Assembly: GCA_020846875.1 (NCBI GenBank)
Contig: JADLDB010000008.1
Coordinates: 1-64,000, forward strand
Direction: 5' to 3'
DNA from: Myxococcales bacterium
GTDB lineage: Bacteria; Myxococcota; Myxococcia; Myxococcales; Myxococcaceae
DNA: 64,000 nucleotides
A program made the translations under genes and the position numbers. The notes under the pieces were generated by a model. The model ran no database searches. It saw only the letters and a list, made by a program, of their open reading frames with translations, and was not told where the DNA came from. The first letter of the stretch is position 1, and each line of letters starts with the position of its first letter. Below are positions 16,422 to 28,462 of this stretch, in pieces.

Positions 16422-17381
16422 ATGATTCGCCTCGGCTGGCTGCTCTGGGTGGTCCTGTCCGTCCCCGCGCTGGCGCGCCCCAACAACCGCGCCGAGGCCA
16501 CCAAGGTGCTGGAGGACTTCTTGTCCGGGCGGATGAGCGTCAACCAGGCCACCAATCGCCTCACCTTCCTCGGCGAGGCCGCCTACGCCACCGAGGAGCT
16601 GATCGGCGCGCAACGCCGGTCCGATCCCAAGGTGCAGGCGCAGATCCTCGAGGTGGTGGTGGGCCTGGGCGTCGTCAACGAGGACACCGAGAAGTACCTC
16701 GTCCGCGCGCTCGACACCGACGACGTGGCCCAGCTCGTCACCGCCACCCGCGGCCTGGGGAAGGTGAGGAGCGCCCGGGGGCTGAGCCGCGTCACCGAGA
16801 ACCTCGCGGCGAAGCAGCCGGTGGTGCGCAAGGAGTCGGCCCGGGCGCTGGGAGAGATGCGCTCGCCCAAGCCGGGCAAGGCGCTGGTGGAGGCCGCGAA
16901 GAAGGAAACGGATCTGGAGACGAAGCTGGCGATGGTGGTGGCGGTGGGGAAGTGCGGGGACAAGAAGCAGGTGGGCGCGCTGGAGGCGATGCTCAAGGAC
17001 GAGTCCGAGGGCACCCGCGCGGCGGCCGCGCAGGCGCTGTGCCTTCTGGGCGCGAAGTCGGGCGTCGCCTACGCCACCGGGCTGCTCGCCTCACCCGAGA
17101 AGCTGGCGCGACTCCAGGGCGTGCTGCTCTTCGAGGGCGCGACCGCGAAGGTGGCCGCCGGCCCGCTCAAGGTGGCGCTCTCGGACAAGGACCACCGGGT
17201 GCGCGCGACGGCGGCGCGGGTGCTGGCCGAGGGCGGCGACAAGACGAAGGTGGACTGGCTGGTGCTGGAGAGCGCCAAGGCGGTGGGCGAGGACCGCCTG
17301 CCCTACGAGGATCAGCTGGAGAAGCTGCGGCTGACCGACGACGCGCGGCAGGAGATCCTCAAGAAGGCGGGCCTCAAGTGA
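16422..17381 (+). CDS. secreted HEAT-repeat protein
   Basis: A 319-residue protein beginning with a signal peptide ('IRLGWLLWVVLSVPALA'). At least five HEAT-like helical repeats follow, such as 'QLVTATRGLGKVRSARGL', 'PVVRKESARALGEM' and 'KDHRVRATAARVLAEGGD'. A periplasmic scaffold role is inferred. ATG at 16422 is chosen because it directly precedes the signal peptide; an upstream in-frame start (16404) adds six unhelpful residues. It heads a three-gene operon with the DUF1460 and YhfC genes, joined by GTGA overlaps, and diverges from a second HEAT gene. Confidence 0.82.
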   Translation: MIRLGWLLWVVLSVPALARPNNRAEATKVLEDFLSGRMSVNQATNRLTFLGEAAYATEELIGAQRRSDPKVQAQILEVVVGLGVVNEDTEKYLVRALDTDDVAQLVTATRGLGKVRSARGLSRVTENLAAKQPVVRKESARALGEMRSPKPGKALVEAAKKETDLETKLAMVVAVGKCGDKKQVGALEAMLKDESEGTRAAAAQALCLLGAKSGVAYATGLLASPEKLARLQGVLLFEGATAKVAAGPLKVALSDKDHRVRATAARVLAEGGDKTKVDWLVLESAKAVGEDRLPYEDQLEKLRLTDDARQEILKKAGLK

Positions 17382-18178
17382 CCTGGGCGCTGGCGCTGGT
17401 GCTGACCGCCGCCCCGTGGTCCAGCCTCTCCGACACGCAGCGCGCGCAGGCCCTCCTGAGCCTCAAGGCCACGCCGATGCCCGAGCGCGTCGCGCGCGCC
17501 ACCGACGGCTTCCTCGGCACCACCTATGTGCTCTCGCCGCTGGGGGAGGGCGAGGGGAAGGATCCCGATCCGCTCATCCGCTACGACGCGGTGGACTGCG
17601 TCACGCTGGTGGAGGAGGCGATCGCGCTCTCGCTGGCGGACGATCCCGCCGGGGTGCTGCCCACGCTGACCGCGATCCGCTACGCGGGGGCGCCCACCTA
17701 CGAGTCGCGCAACCACGTCATGGAGGCCCAGTGGCTGCCCGAGAACGTGCGCCGCGGCTACTTGAAGGACGTCACCCGCGCATACGGAGGGGCGGCCACC
17801 ATCACCGCCACCAAGGTGATCACCGCCGACACCTGGAAGGAGAAGAGCGGCAAGGCGCTCGGCTTGTCCGAGGCGGCCCAGCCCAAAGGCTCGTTCTCGC
17901 TCGAGCTCATCCCGGCGCGGCGGGCGGTGGAGGCGCTCCAGCGGGCGCCGTCGGGCCTGGTGGTGGTGGTGGCGCGGGCCGATCGCCCCTGGCTGGTGAC
18001 GCGCATCTCGCACGTGGGTGTGCTGGTCCAGTCGGAGAAGGGGCCGCTGCTCCGCCACGCCTCCCGCAGCTTCAAGCGCGTCGTGGACGAGCCTCTCGAG
18101 CGGTACCTGTCGCGCAACCTCGACTACGGCAAGTGGACCATCGACGGGCTGGCCGTCTTCGAGCCGCGCGCGCCGTGA
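17378..18178 (+). CDS. DUF1460 N-acetylmuramoyl-L-alanine amidase-like protein
   Basis: A 266-residue exported protein with a short signal peptide after a GTG start. The DUF1460 (NlpC/P60-related amidase-like) hallmarks are 'YDAVDCVTLVEEAIALSL', which carries the nucleophile Cys, 'ESRNHVMEAQWLPENV', and the His-containing 'TRISHVGVLVQSEKGPLL'. Structurally characterised relatives cleave muropeptide or related amide bonds, so a peptidoglycan-remodelling role is likely. The GTG overlaps the upstream HEAT stop, and its own stop overlaps the GTG of the protease gene, indicating translational coupling. Confidence 0.85.
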   Translation: MTWALALVLTAAPWSSLSDTQRAQALLSLKATPMPERVARATDGFLGTTYVLSPLGEGEGKDPDPLIRYDAVDCVTLVEEAIALSLADDPAGVLPTLTAIRYAGAPTYESRNHVMEAQWLPENVRRGYLKDVTRAYGGAATITATKVITADTWKEKSGKALGLSEAAQPKGSFSLELIPARRAVEALQRAPSGLVVVVARADRPWLVTRISHVGVLVQSEKGPLLRHASRSFKRVVDEPLERYLSRNLDYGKWTIDGLAVFEPRAP

Positions 18179-18963
18179 GCTCGTTCGATCCGTGGATCGC
18201 CGCCGCGCTCTCGATGTCCGCGGCGATCGCCCTGGTGGGGCCGCTGGTGCTGGCGACCGTGCTGTGGCGGGCGCTGAAGGCGCGCTGGCTGGCCTGGCTG
18301 ATCGGCGCAGGCACCTTCGTGGTGTTCCAGGGCGTGCTCCGGCTGCCCTGGCAGATCGCGCTGGGCCTGGCGCTCAAGGAGAAGGTGGCGGCCGATCCGG
18401 TGGTGGCATGGACCTGGCTCGCCGTCTCGGCCCTGAGCGCTGGCCTCTTCGAAGAGACCGGCCGCTACGTCGCCTACCGCTTCTTCTGGAAGGACCGCAC
18501 GGCGGTGGGTGGCGTGATGCTGGGGGCCGGCCACGGAGGCATCGAGTCCATCGTGCTGGTGGGGCTGAACCTCGCCGTCAGCGCGGTCCTCTACGTGCTC
18601 CTCTCGCGTGGGATGACGCTGGGCCTGCCTGAGGCCCAGCTGGTGCTGGTGAAGGGCCAGTTCGCGAAGCTCACGCCCGCGCTGGCGCTGGCCGGGGGCG
18701 CGGAGCGCCTCTCGTCGATGGCCGTGCACTGCGGGCTGTCCCTGCTGGTGCTGCAGACCTTCACCCGGGGCTCGAAGCGGTGGCTGTGGGCGGCGATCGC
18801 CTTTCATGGCCTGAGCAACCTGGTGGGGGCGGGCGTGTCGAAGGCGGTGGGGGTGGGCCCCGGCGAAGCGGTGATCGGCCTGTTCGCCCTGGCGGCGCTG
18901 GCCTGGACCGTGGGCTGGGTGCGGGCGGAGCGGCGCTCACTCGCCGACGGGCGTCTCGCCTGA
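18175..18963 (+). CDS. YhfC-family intramembrane metalloprotease-like protein
   Basis: A 262-residue polytopic membrane protein with about seven hydrophobic segments. 'LFEETGRYVAYRF' carries the E-E-x-x-R motif of YhfC/CPBP-type intramembrane proteases. 'GAGHGGIESIVLVG' and 'AIAFHGLSNLVGAG' supply the conserved His/Glu residues expected near the active site. The substrate is unknown. The GTG start overlaps the DUF1460 stop. The 3' end overlaps the convergent small gene by 27 nt. The operon HEAT-DUF1460-protease suggests an envelope quality-control or remodelling role, which is inference from context. Confidence 0.85.
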   Translation: MSSFDPWIAAALSMSAAIALVGPLVLATVLWRALKARWLAWLIGAGTFVVFQGVLRLPWQIALGLALKEKVAADPVVAWTWLAVSALSAGLFEETGRYVAYRFFWKDRTAVGGVMLGAGHGGIESIVLVGLNLAVSAVLYVLLSRGMTLGLPEAQLVLVKGQFAKLTPALALAGGAERLSSMAVHCGLSLLVLQTFTRGSKRWLWAAIAFHGLSNLVGAGVSKAVGVGPGEAVIGLFALAALAWTVGWVRAERRSLADGRLA

Positions 18964-19236
18964 CAGCGCTTCTTCTTCGGCGGCGCGGGCGTTCTCCTCC
19001 GCGTTCTTCTCGAGGTCCTCGAGGAGGCCGGTGATGATCTCCTGCGCCTTCACCAGGGCCTCGGACGGCACGAAGATGTCCCAGAAGGCCGGGGACGCCG
19101 GCTCGAAGCCCGCCGACGCGGCGCCGCCCGCGCGGGCGAAGGCGTCCAACGCCTTTTCCTGCAGCGCCTCCACGAGCTGCTCGGCGATGAGGGGATCCTG
19201 CACCGACGTGGCGATCGCGAAGGTCCGGGGTGCCAT
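18937..19236 (-). CDS. small DUF2007-like protein
   Basis: A 99-residue cytoplasmic protein starting 'MAPRTFAIATSVQDPLIAEQ', with 'LVEALQEKALDAFARAGG' and 'WDIFVPSEALVKAQEII', ending in an acidic Glu/Ala-rich helix. The pattern of one short alpha-beta unit ending in 'IFVPSEALVKAQEII' resembles DUF2007 (putative signal-transducing) proteins. The start at 19236 is preferred over an upstream Met at 19314, whose extra residues overlap the neighbouring gene. Its 3' end overlaps the convergent protease gene by 27 nt. Confidence 0.65.
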   Translation of the reverse strand: MAPRTFAIATSVQDPLIAEQLVEALQEKALDAFARAGGAASAGFEPASPAFWDIFVPSEALVKAQEIITGLLEDLEKNAEENARAAEEEALSGETPVGE

Positions 19237-19300
19237 GGGCAGGGAACCTACCTCAGGAAAAAAACGACGGGGTGCGTTTGCGTGATATGCCTTGGCGAGG

Positions 19301-21151
19301 ATGAACCGCCTCAAGTTTCTCGTGTTCGCCCTCGTCGCGCTCGGCCTGTGGGGCTACCACCTGGTGCAGGTCTCGCCGGCGATGGCGGAGCAGGGCGCCG
19401 CCGCCGCTCAGGTTGCCGTGGTGGGCGCGCCGCAGGCCGTGGCCCTCAAGCTGGAGGCCCAGCGCTCGGAGCTGCAGGCCGCCGTCCTCAAGCTGGCCGC
19501 CAGCCCCGCCGCGCTCAACGCCGGTCCCAAGCCGGGCGCCAAGGTGGAGCCCCCCGCCATCGAGCGCTTCGCCGCGGTGCGGCCGGTGGTGGTCGACGCG
19601 CTGTCCGAAGCCAACAAGGGGGCGGTGGTGATCGCCCTGGTGAACGAGGCGGGCGCGCTGCTCGCCCAGGGGGCCGCCGAGCCCGCCGCTCCGCCCGAAG
19701 GCTTCGCGCTGCAGCCGCTGGTGGAGGCAGGCGCCGCCGGGGCGATGGCCACCTTCAACGGGGCGCAGGTGCTGTTCTACGCCACGCCGTTGCTCATCTC
19801 GGACAAGAACGAGGTCCGCTCGGGCGGCAGCGTGCTGGTGGGGCTGCCGCTGCTCCCCGACGCCAAGGCGCTGGAGGCCGTCGTCAAGGCCCGGGGGCTC
19901 CTGGCGCTGGCGATCGGGGCCGACGGGAAGGTGGTGGTCCGCGCGGGAGATGGATCCGCCGAGACGGCCCTGGCGAAGCTGAAGGCGAACTCCACCGGGG
20001 CGCTGGCCACCGGAGCGGTGCGCGTGGTGGGCCCTCTGGAGCTGCCCGTGCTGGCCGGAACGCCCACGCTGTCCACCGGCTCGCGCCAGGCGATCGCCGG
20101 GACGCCCTTCGAGGTGGTCGCCACCGCGTCCGCGCAGCCGGCGGCGCAGGCCCTGGCCAACTACCAGGTGTTCGCCCTGGGAGGTCTTCTGGGCCTGTTC
20201 TTCCTCACCATCGTCTTCGCCCTGCTGGTGAAGGGCGGCGCCGCCGAAGAGGAAGGCGGCATGGCGGTCCCTCCGCCCATGCCTGTCCCAGTGCCCACCA
20301 AGCGCCCCGACACCTCGGAGCTGCCCTCCCCGGCGATGGCCATGGCGGACCACCCGCCCGCTCCCGAGGCCAGCCCCGACGACTTCGACTTCCCCATGAG
20401 CGGCCCCTCCTCGGTGATCCCTTCGGGTCCCACGGGCCAGGCGCCCGCCTTCCAGCCGCCGCCGCCGGTGGAGGCCGATCCCTTCGCGGCCATGGCGCCG
20501 CCGCCTCCTCCCGCGCCCTCCTACCCGCCGACGCGCCCGCCCACCGCGGAGCGCCCCGCGCCCCCGCCGCCTCCTCCGCCGGCGCGCCAGCCACCGCCTC
20601 CGCCCGCCGCCGCGTCCAAGCCGCCGCCCCCGACTCCCTTCGATGACGACGACGAAGGCGCCCGCACCGTGGCGTACCCGGCCTTCAAGCCGCCCTCCGC
20701 CGCTGCGCCGCCGCCGCTCTCGGACCCCTTCGCCATGGCTGGCGGCCACGAGGACAATGGCCCCAGCTACCAGGACAGTCCCGACGCCACCCGCGTGGCG
20801 GCCGTGCCCCAGGAGCTGATCAAGCAGGCCCGCAGCGGCGCGGGCGGGAACACGGGTGAGCGCCCGGCGCTGCGTCCACCCACCGCCTCGCTCCCCAGGG
20901 TGCAGTCCGTGGCCCCGGTGGGCGCGGCGTCGGACGAGGAGCGCCACTTCCAGGAAGTCTTCCGCGACTTCGTGGCCACCCGCGAGAAGTGCGGCGAGCC
21001 CGCCGACGGCCTCACCTTCGACAAGTTCAAGTCCAAGCTGCTCAAGAACAAGGACCAGCTGGTGGCCAAGTACCAGTGCCGCACCGTGCGCTTCCAGGTG
21101 TACGTGAAGGACGGCAAGGCCGCCCTCAAGGCCACGCCCGTGAAAGACTGA
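19301..21151 (+). CDS. MXAN_5187-type membrane protein with proline-rich cytoplasmic region
   Basis: A 616-residue protein. A signal-anchor (residues 7-23) precedes a periplasmic sensor-like region (about 30-285). A second membrane span ('VFALGGLLGLFFLTIVFALLV') is near residue 300. The cytoplasmic part is very rich in Pro and Ala, with runs of P near residues 385-440. The C-terminal 80 residues ('RHFQEVFRDFVATREKCGE', 'LTFDKFKSKLLKNKDQLVA') match the C-terminal domain defined by M. xanthus MXAN_5187. Function is unknown; topology suggests a transmembrane signalling or scaffold protein. It is monocistronic, followed by 258 nt without a gene. Confidence 0.88.
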   Translation: MNRLKFLVFALVALGLWGYHLVQVSPAMAEQGAAAAQVAVVGAPQAVALKLEAQRSELQAAVLKLAASPAALNAGPKPGAKVEPPAIERFAAVRPVVVDALSEANKGAVVIALVNEAGALLAQGAAEPAAPPEGFALQPLVEAGAAGAMATFNGAQVLFYATPLLISDKNEVRSGGSVLVGLPLLPDAKALEAVVKARGLLALAIGADGKVVVRAGDGSAETALAKLKANSTGALATGAVRVVGPLELPVLAGTPTLSTGSRQAIAGTPFEVVATASAQPAAQALANYQVFALGGLLGLFFLTIVFALLVKGGAAEEEGGMAVPPPMPVPVPTKRPDTSELPSPAMAMADHPPAPEASPDDFDFPMSGPSSVIPSGPTGQAPAFQPPPPVEADPFAAMAPPPPPAPSYPPTRPPTAERPAPPPPPPPARQPPPPPAAASKPPPPTPFDDDDEGARTVAYPAFKPPSAAAPPPLSDPFAMAGGHEDNGPSYQDSPDATRVAAVPQELIKQARSGAGGNTGERPALRPPTASLPRVQSVAPVGAASDEERHFQEVFRDFVATREKCGEPADGLTFDKFKSKLLKNKDQLVAKYQCRTVRFQVYVKDGKAALKATPVKD

Positions 21152-21263
21152 CGCGACACCTGACCGAAATCCAGTCACCCCCTCTCTCCAGCGAGGCGCG
21201 CCTGTCACGGGCCTGCCAGTGGGAGATCGCCTCCGCGTCAAACCTGCTGATCTTCCCTGGCTT

Positions 21264-21278
21264 CCCTGCCTGACAGGG
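21264..21278. repeat. short palindrome upstream of the sigma54 promoter
   Basis: CCCTG and CAGGG arms are separated by 5 nt. TGTCA/TGACA pentamers recur nearby (in 'cctgtcacgg' about 60 nt upstream, within the palindrome, and in 'gctgtcaggg' just before the gene). The site lies 23 nt upstream of the -24 element at 21301. It may be an activator or enhancer site for the sigma54 promoter; this is weak evidence. Confidence 0.25.
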
Positions 21279-21299
21279 CGGTGGCGGGCGGTGCGGGAG

Positions 21300-21315
21300 T
21301 GGCACATCGGTTGCT
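21300..21315 (+). promoter_or_regulatory. sigma54 (RpoN) promoter
   Basis: The sequence TGGCAC-N5-TTGCT has GG at 21301-21302 and GC at 21313-21314, exactly 10 nt apart. It is a near-perfect match to the -24/-12 consensus. Transcription should begin about 12 nt downstream (near 21326), giving a leader of about 85 nt before the ATG at 21410 of a gene that itself encodes a sigma54-dependent activator. This supports autoregulation and excludes in-frame starts upstream of about 21326. Confidence 0.75.
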
Positions 21316-21409
21316 CAGCGGCGTGGCGCTCCGAGAGACTGCTCGGGGAACCGAAGGGCCGGCGCGTGATTTGGGGAAGTCACTCGGCTGGCTGTCAGGG
21401 GGCCGTGAG

Positions 21410-25105
<3,696 letters not shown>

Positions 25106-25151
25106 GCTCCTGGCCTCCGGCTCGGCATCAGGGTTGCAAATGGCGAGGTGC

Positions 25152-25499
25152 ATGATGGTGCGGATCGTCGGGTTACTGGCAGTCGTCCTCCTCGCCGGGT
25201 GCGGGGTGGGAGCCGACGAGGCGTACGCGGACTTTGGGGCCGGAAGCTCGGGGCAAGGGCTCGAGCAAGCCTCCCCCTCGGGGCCTGTGCCTGACACCCA
25301 ACCACCCGAAACCACGACGCCGGTACCGGGGAAAGATCCAGGGACGGTGGCGCTGCCGCAGGATCCGATTCCCGTCTACCTCGGCAAGCCTACGCCCCAG
25401 CCGAACGGGGGAAGGACGACCGATCCCGGGGTGGAGGGGGTGCCCCCGTCCGGGCTGCCGCCCCTGCCGGGCCTGCCTCCGCTGCCGCTAGGGCCCTAA
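25152..25499 (+). CDS. small proline-rich lipoprotein
   Basis: A 115-residue protein with a lipoprotein signal ('IVGLLAVVLLAGCG', lipobox LAGC, Cys17) followed by a Pro/Gly-rich, low-complexity mature part ending 'LPPLPGLPPLPLGP'. No domain is recognisable. Several in-frame Met codons exist (25095, 25140, 25152, 25155); 25152 places a compact n-region before the hydrophobic core. The earliest would overlap the stop of the sigma54 regulator gene. The stop codon overlaps by 3 nt the stop of the convergent histidine-kinase gene. Confidence 0.7.
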   Translation: MMVRIVGLLAVVLLAGCGVGADEAYADFGAGSSGQGLEQASPSGPVPDTQPPETTTPVPGKDPGTVALPQDPIPVYLGKPTPQPNGGRTTDPGVEGVPPSGLPPLPGLPPLPLGP

Positions 25500-27157
25500 C
25501 GCTCTGACAGGCGGGGCAGGCTGAGCCGGAAGCACGTGCCCTTCGGGGCGACGTCGAGGGCCTGCAGCCGCCCGCCGTGCTCCTGGGCGATCCGCTGGGC
25601 GATGGCGAGGCCCAGGCCCGAGCCGTCGGGCTTGGTGGTGACGTAGGGCTCGAAGAGGCGAGCCTTGAGCTCCGAGGCGATGCCCGGGCCCTGGTCGCTC
25701 ACCTCCAACAAGGCGTGCGTGTCCGTCTGGGAGACGCGGACGGTGACGGTGCCGCCGGCGGGGGCCATGGCCTCCTCGGCGTTCTTCACCAGGTTGACCA
25801 GCACCTGGGTGAGCTGATCCTTGTCGCCCATGACGCGGACGCCGGAGGCCAACTGCACGTCGTAGGTGAGGCCGTCGTGGGGCGCGTAGAGGGCCATCAC
25901 CGGTTGCACCACCTGGGCCAGTTCGAGGGCGGCGGGCTGGGGCCGGGGCAGGCGCGCGAAGTGGCTGAACTCGTCGACGATGCGCTTCAGGCGGTCGACC
26001 TCTTCCAGCACGGCGCGGGCGCTGTCGGAGAAGAGGCTCTTGAACTTCTCGTCGGCCTGGCCGCGAGCGCTCAAGGCGAGCAGCGTCTCCAGGGACATGC
26101 GGATGGGCGTGAGCGGGTTTCTGATCTCATGGGCGAGGCGGCGGGCGACCTCCTCCCAGGCGGCCACGCGCTCGGCGGCGACCAGGGAGTCGGTGGCGGC
26201 CTTCAGGTCGTCCGTCATTCGGTTGAAGGTCTGCACCAGGGCCTTGAGCTCGCCGGAGGCGCCGCGGGCGTCCACCTTCACGCCGGGGGTGCCGGCGGCG
26301 ATCTGCGCCGCGGCGTCGGTGAGGGCCTCCACGGGCCGGGTGACGCGGCGGCTCACCCAGAAGCCGGCGGTGACGGAGAGGAGGAGCCCGAAGGCGGCGA
26401 GGAGGAGGAAGGCGCGCAGCACCTCGCTGCGGGTGGCGAGGAGATCGGCGCTGGAGAAGCGCAATTCGAGGCGGGCCACCTCACCGAGGGGGACGGTCCT
26501 CAAGGTAGCGGGGCCGGCGAGCTCTCCCGCGGAGGCCACCACGCCCGCGTCGGTGACGATGTCCACCTTCGCGCCGGTGAGGCGGCTCAAGTCGCCCGCG
26601 TGGACGGAGGTGAGGCGCACGCCGCCCACCACCCAGACGCGGCGATCGCCGTAGTCCACGGCGCGGGCGGTGACGACGGCGGGCGCGGTGACGAGCCCCG
26701 TGGGCCCGGAGAGCTCGACGTTGGTGGCCACCACGGCGCGGGCCGGCGCCTTCGTGACGGCGAAGAGGGGATCGCTCGGCTCGCCCAGGCGCGCGGGGAG
26801 GTGCCCGGAGGAGAGGGTGCGGCCCTCGTCGTCCAGCAGGGCCAGCACATCGAGGCCGCGGGGCGTCATCAACTGGGACGCGGCGGTGGTGACGTGCGGC
26901 GGGGGCGGGGACTTCGCGGCGTCTCTGGCCACGTCCTCCAGCGCCTGGCTCTTCTCCAGCTCGTCCATGGCGCGCCGCACGTCGGCCTGGAAGCGCTGCG
27001 TCTCGGCGTCGACGGCGACCATCAACTGGGCGATGCGGCTCTCCTGCTGCCGAATGAGGAGCGCGGAGAGGTTGCGCAGCGCCACCGGGACGACGACGGC
27101 CACCTGCAGGGCGGCGAGGCCGAGGAAGGCGAGGGCGAGCGTCCAGCGCAGGCGCAA
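25496..27157 (-). CDS. NtrY-like sensor histidine kinase
   Basis: A 553-residue membrane kinase. It has a TM helix at about 7-28, a periplasmic sensor region of about 215 residues, a second TM (about 246-268) and a HAMP domain. The DHp helix carries the phospho-acceptor His in 'ARRLAHEIRNPLTPIRMS', and the ATP-binding domain shows N-box 'NLVKNAEEAM', G1 'DQGPG', F-box 'FEPYVTTK' and G2 'GSGLGLAIA'. The H-box L-T-P-I-R-M-S is typical of NtrY-like kinases. No response regulator is adjacent, so the partner is elsewhere. It is the last gene of a run with PBP1A, FG-GAP and solute-binding-like genes, 3 nt after the latter. Confidence 0.93.
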   Translation of the reverse strand: MRLRWTLALAFLGLAALQVAVVVPVALRNLSALLIRQQESRIAQLMVAVDAETQRFQADVRRAMDELEKSQALEDVARDAAKSPPPPHVTTAASQLMTPRGLDVLALLDDEGRTLSSGHLPARLGEPSDPLFAVTKAPARAVVATNVELSGPTGLVTAPAVVTARAVDYGDRRVWVVGGVRLTSVHAGDLSRLTGAKVDIVTDAGVVASAGELAGPATLRTVPLGEVARLELRFSSADLLATRSEVLRAFLLLAAFGLLLSVTAGFWVSRRVTRPVEALTDAAAQIAAGTPGVKVDARGASGELKALVQTFNRMTDDLKAATDSLVAAERVAAWEEVARRLAHEIRNPLTPIRMSLETLLALSARGQADEKFKSLFSDSARAVLEEVDRLKRIVDEFSHFARLPRPQPAALELAQVVQPVMALYAPHDGLTYDVQLASGVRVMGDKDQLTQVLVNLVKNAEEAMAPAGGTVTVRVSQTDTHALLEVSDQGPGIASELKARLFEPYVTTKPDGSGLGLAIAQRIAQEHGGRLQALDVAPKGTCFRLSLPRLSER

Positions 27158-27160
27158 GGC

Positions 27161-28462
27161 TTACTCCGGGGCGAGGAAGAGCTCGTCGAGGCGCGGCAGG
27201 CCCGAGGCGTCGCGGGAGAGGTGCTGCACGTCCCTGGCGGCGGTGACGCCCACGCCGCGGGTGGCGAGGGGGAGGAGCGGCACCTGGGGGAGGAGCTCCT
27301 GGGCCAGCTCGCGGGCGCGGGCGTCGGGCTCGGGCGCGGCGGCGATGGTGGAGAGCACCTGGGGCAGGCGCGCGCGCTGGCCGGCCGCCTCGAGCAGCAC
27401 CGCGAGGGCGGCGGGGGGCGAGGGGGGCAACAGAAGGGACTGGAGGGTGAGCTCGTTGGAGGCGGGTGGGCGGGCGCGCACCTCCTCCCGGGAGGAGGGC
27501 CTCAAGGCGACGCGGTAGCCCAGCGGCTGCAGCTTCACCTGGAGGCGCTCGGCGATGGCGCGCTCCACGTCGCTGCCGGCGTCGAAGGTGACGGCGACTT
27601 CCCGTGCGGGGGTCAGAGGCGAGGGGCGGGCGGGCCTGGGCGGAGGATCTGCCGATCCGCCGAGGGAGGGCGGGAGGAGGCCGGGCAGCGGCGCGGAGGG
27701 CGGCGGCAGGAAGAAGCGGACCAGATCCTCGCGATCGACCGTGCTCTCCAGCGCGGCGGGGAGGTGGGGCGCCAGCGCGGGCGGGAAGACGAGGACGGTG
27801 ACGAAGAGCTGCGGCGCATCGTCGGCGGGGGTGGGGGCGCCCACCACCAGGCTGGCCTTGCGCTGGGCGAAGAGGCGCTCGGCGGCGCGCGCGTCGGCGG
27901 TAGCGAGGGTGACGGCGTCGAGGAAGGGGCGGCCGGCGGGGTGGGTGGGGTTGGCCTCGGTGCGGGCGCCCTGGAAGGGGCCGGGGTGGGCGGAGAAGGA
28001 GGGGTGGCAGAGGGCGCGGGGGAGATCGGCGGTGGGGCCGGAGAGGGTGAGCTCGAGCCCGCCGGGGCTCTTCTTCCAGGAGGCGACGCCGGAGAGGAGC
28101 GCGCGGTAGGGGCCTGCGGCCTGGGAGACGCGGGTGAGGGCGTCGGCGACCTCGTCGGTGGAGACGCCCGAGCGCGGACTGAGGCGCAGGGTGCCGGGGG
28201 CGGGGGCCGAGAGGGTGACGAGCTGGCAGAGGGGCGTGTGGGTGACGGAGAGGGCGACGGCGTCGGTGGGGCTGTCGGCGAAGAGGGGGCGGGCGTCGAT
28301 CTTCTTCGTGACGAGCACCACGGGCAGGGTGCCGCCGAAGCGGGCGCGGCCGCCGGCGAGCGCGGACGTCGGGGCGAGCATCAGCCCGAGTACGACGCAC
28401 AGGCCCCCTCGCCTCCATCGGGGGGAGAGGGCCGGGGGGAGGGGAAGACGCTGTCGCTTCAC
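27161..28462 (-). CDS. family-5 solute-binding-like periplasmic protein
   Basis: A 433-residue exported protein with a signal peptide ('LCVVLGLMLAPTSALAGG'). 'GGRARFGGTLPVVLV', 'GRPFLDAVTLATADARAAER' and 'STVDREDLVRFFLPP' follow the pattern of extracellular solute-binding family 5 (peptide/nickel) proteins, but the fold is short and poor in aromatic residues. No transporter genes are adjacent. It lies between an FG-GAP gene (ATGA overlap) and a histidine kinase (3 nt gap), so it may present a ligand to the kinase rather than to an importer. Residues 7-18 ('LPPALSPRWRRG') are encoded by a palindromic element, so the natural start is uncertain. Confidence 0.75.
   Translation of the reverse strand: MKRQRLPLPPALSPRWRRGGLCVVLGLMLAPTSALAGGRARFGGTLPVVLVTKKIDARPLFADSPTDAVALSVTHTPLCQLVTLSAPAPGTLRLSPRSGVSTDEVADALTRVSQAAGPYRALLSGVASWKKSPGGLELTLSGPTADLPRALCHPSFSAHPGPFQGARTEANPTHPAGRPFLDAVTLATADARAAERLFAQRKASLVVGAPTPADDAPQLFVTVLVFPPALAPHLPAALESTVDREDLVRFFLPPPSAPLPGLLPPSLGGSADPPPRPARPSPLTPAREVAVTFDAGSDVERAIAERLQVKLQPLGYRVALRPSSREEVRARPPASNELTLQSLLLPPSPPAALAVLLEAAGQRARLPQVLSTIAAAPEPDARARELAQELLPQVPLLPLATRGVGVTAARDVQHLSRDASGLPRLDELFLAPE
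28402..28433. repeat. imperfect palindromic element inside the signal-peptide coding region
   Basis: The arms GGCCCCCTC (28402-28410) and GAGAGGGCC (28425-28433) pair with one mismatch around a 14-nt loop. Sequences of this type (C/T-rich arm, loop, GGGAGAGGG arm) are dispersed in many GC-rich bacterial genomes, and a related one occurs at 46238-46264 in this window. Here it encodes 'LPPALSPRWRRGG' of the solute-binding-like protein. Confidence 0.5.

Noticed and set aside
19250-19300. A-rich stretch before the MXAN_5187-type gene as a terminator of the small minus-strand gene
   Set aside because: It is upstream of that gene rather than downstream, and no GC stem adjoins it; it is more likely part of a promoter region.
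21281-21409. N-terminal extension of the sigma54 activator
   Set aside because: The consensus sigma54 promoter at 21300-21315 lies inside it, and the extra residues resemble no domain.
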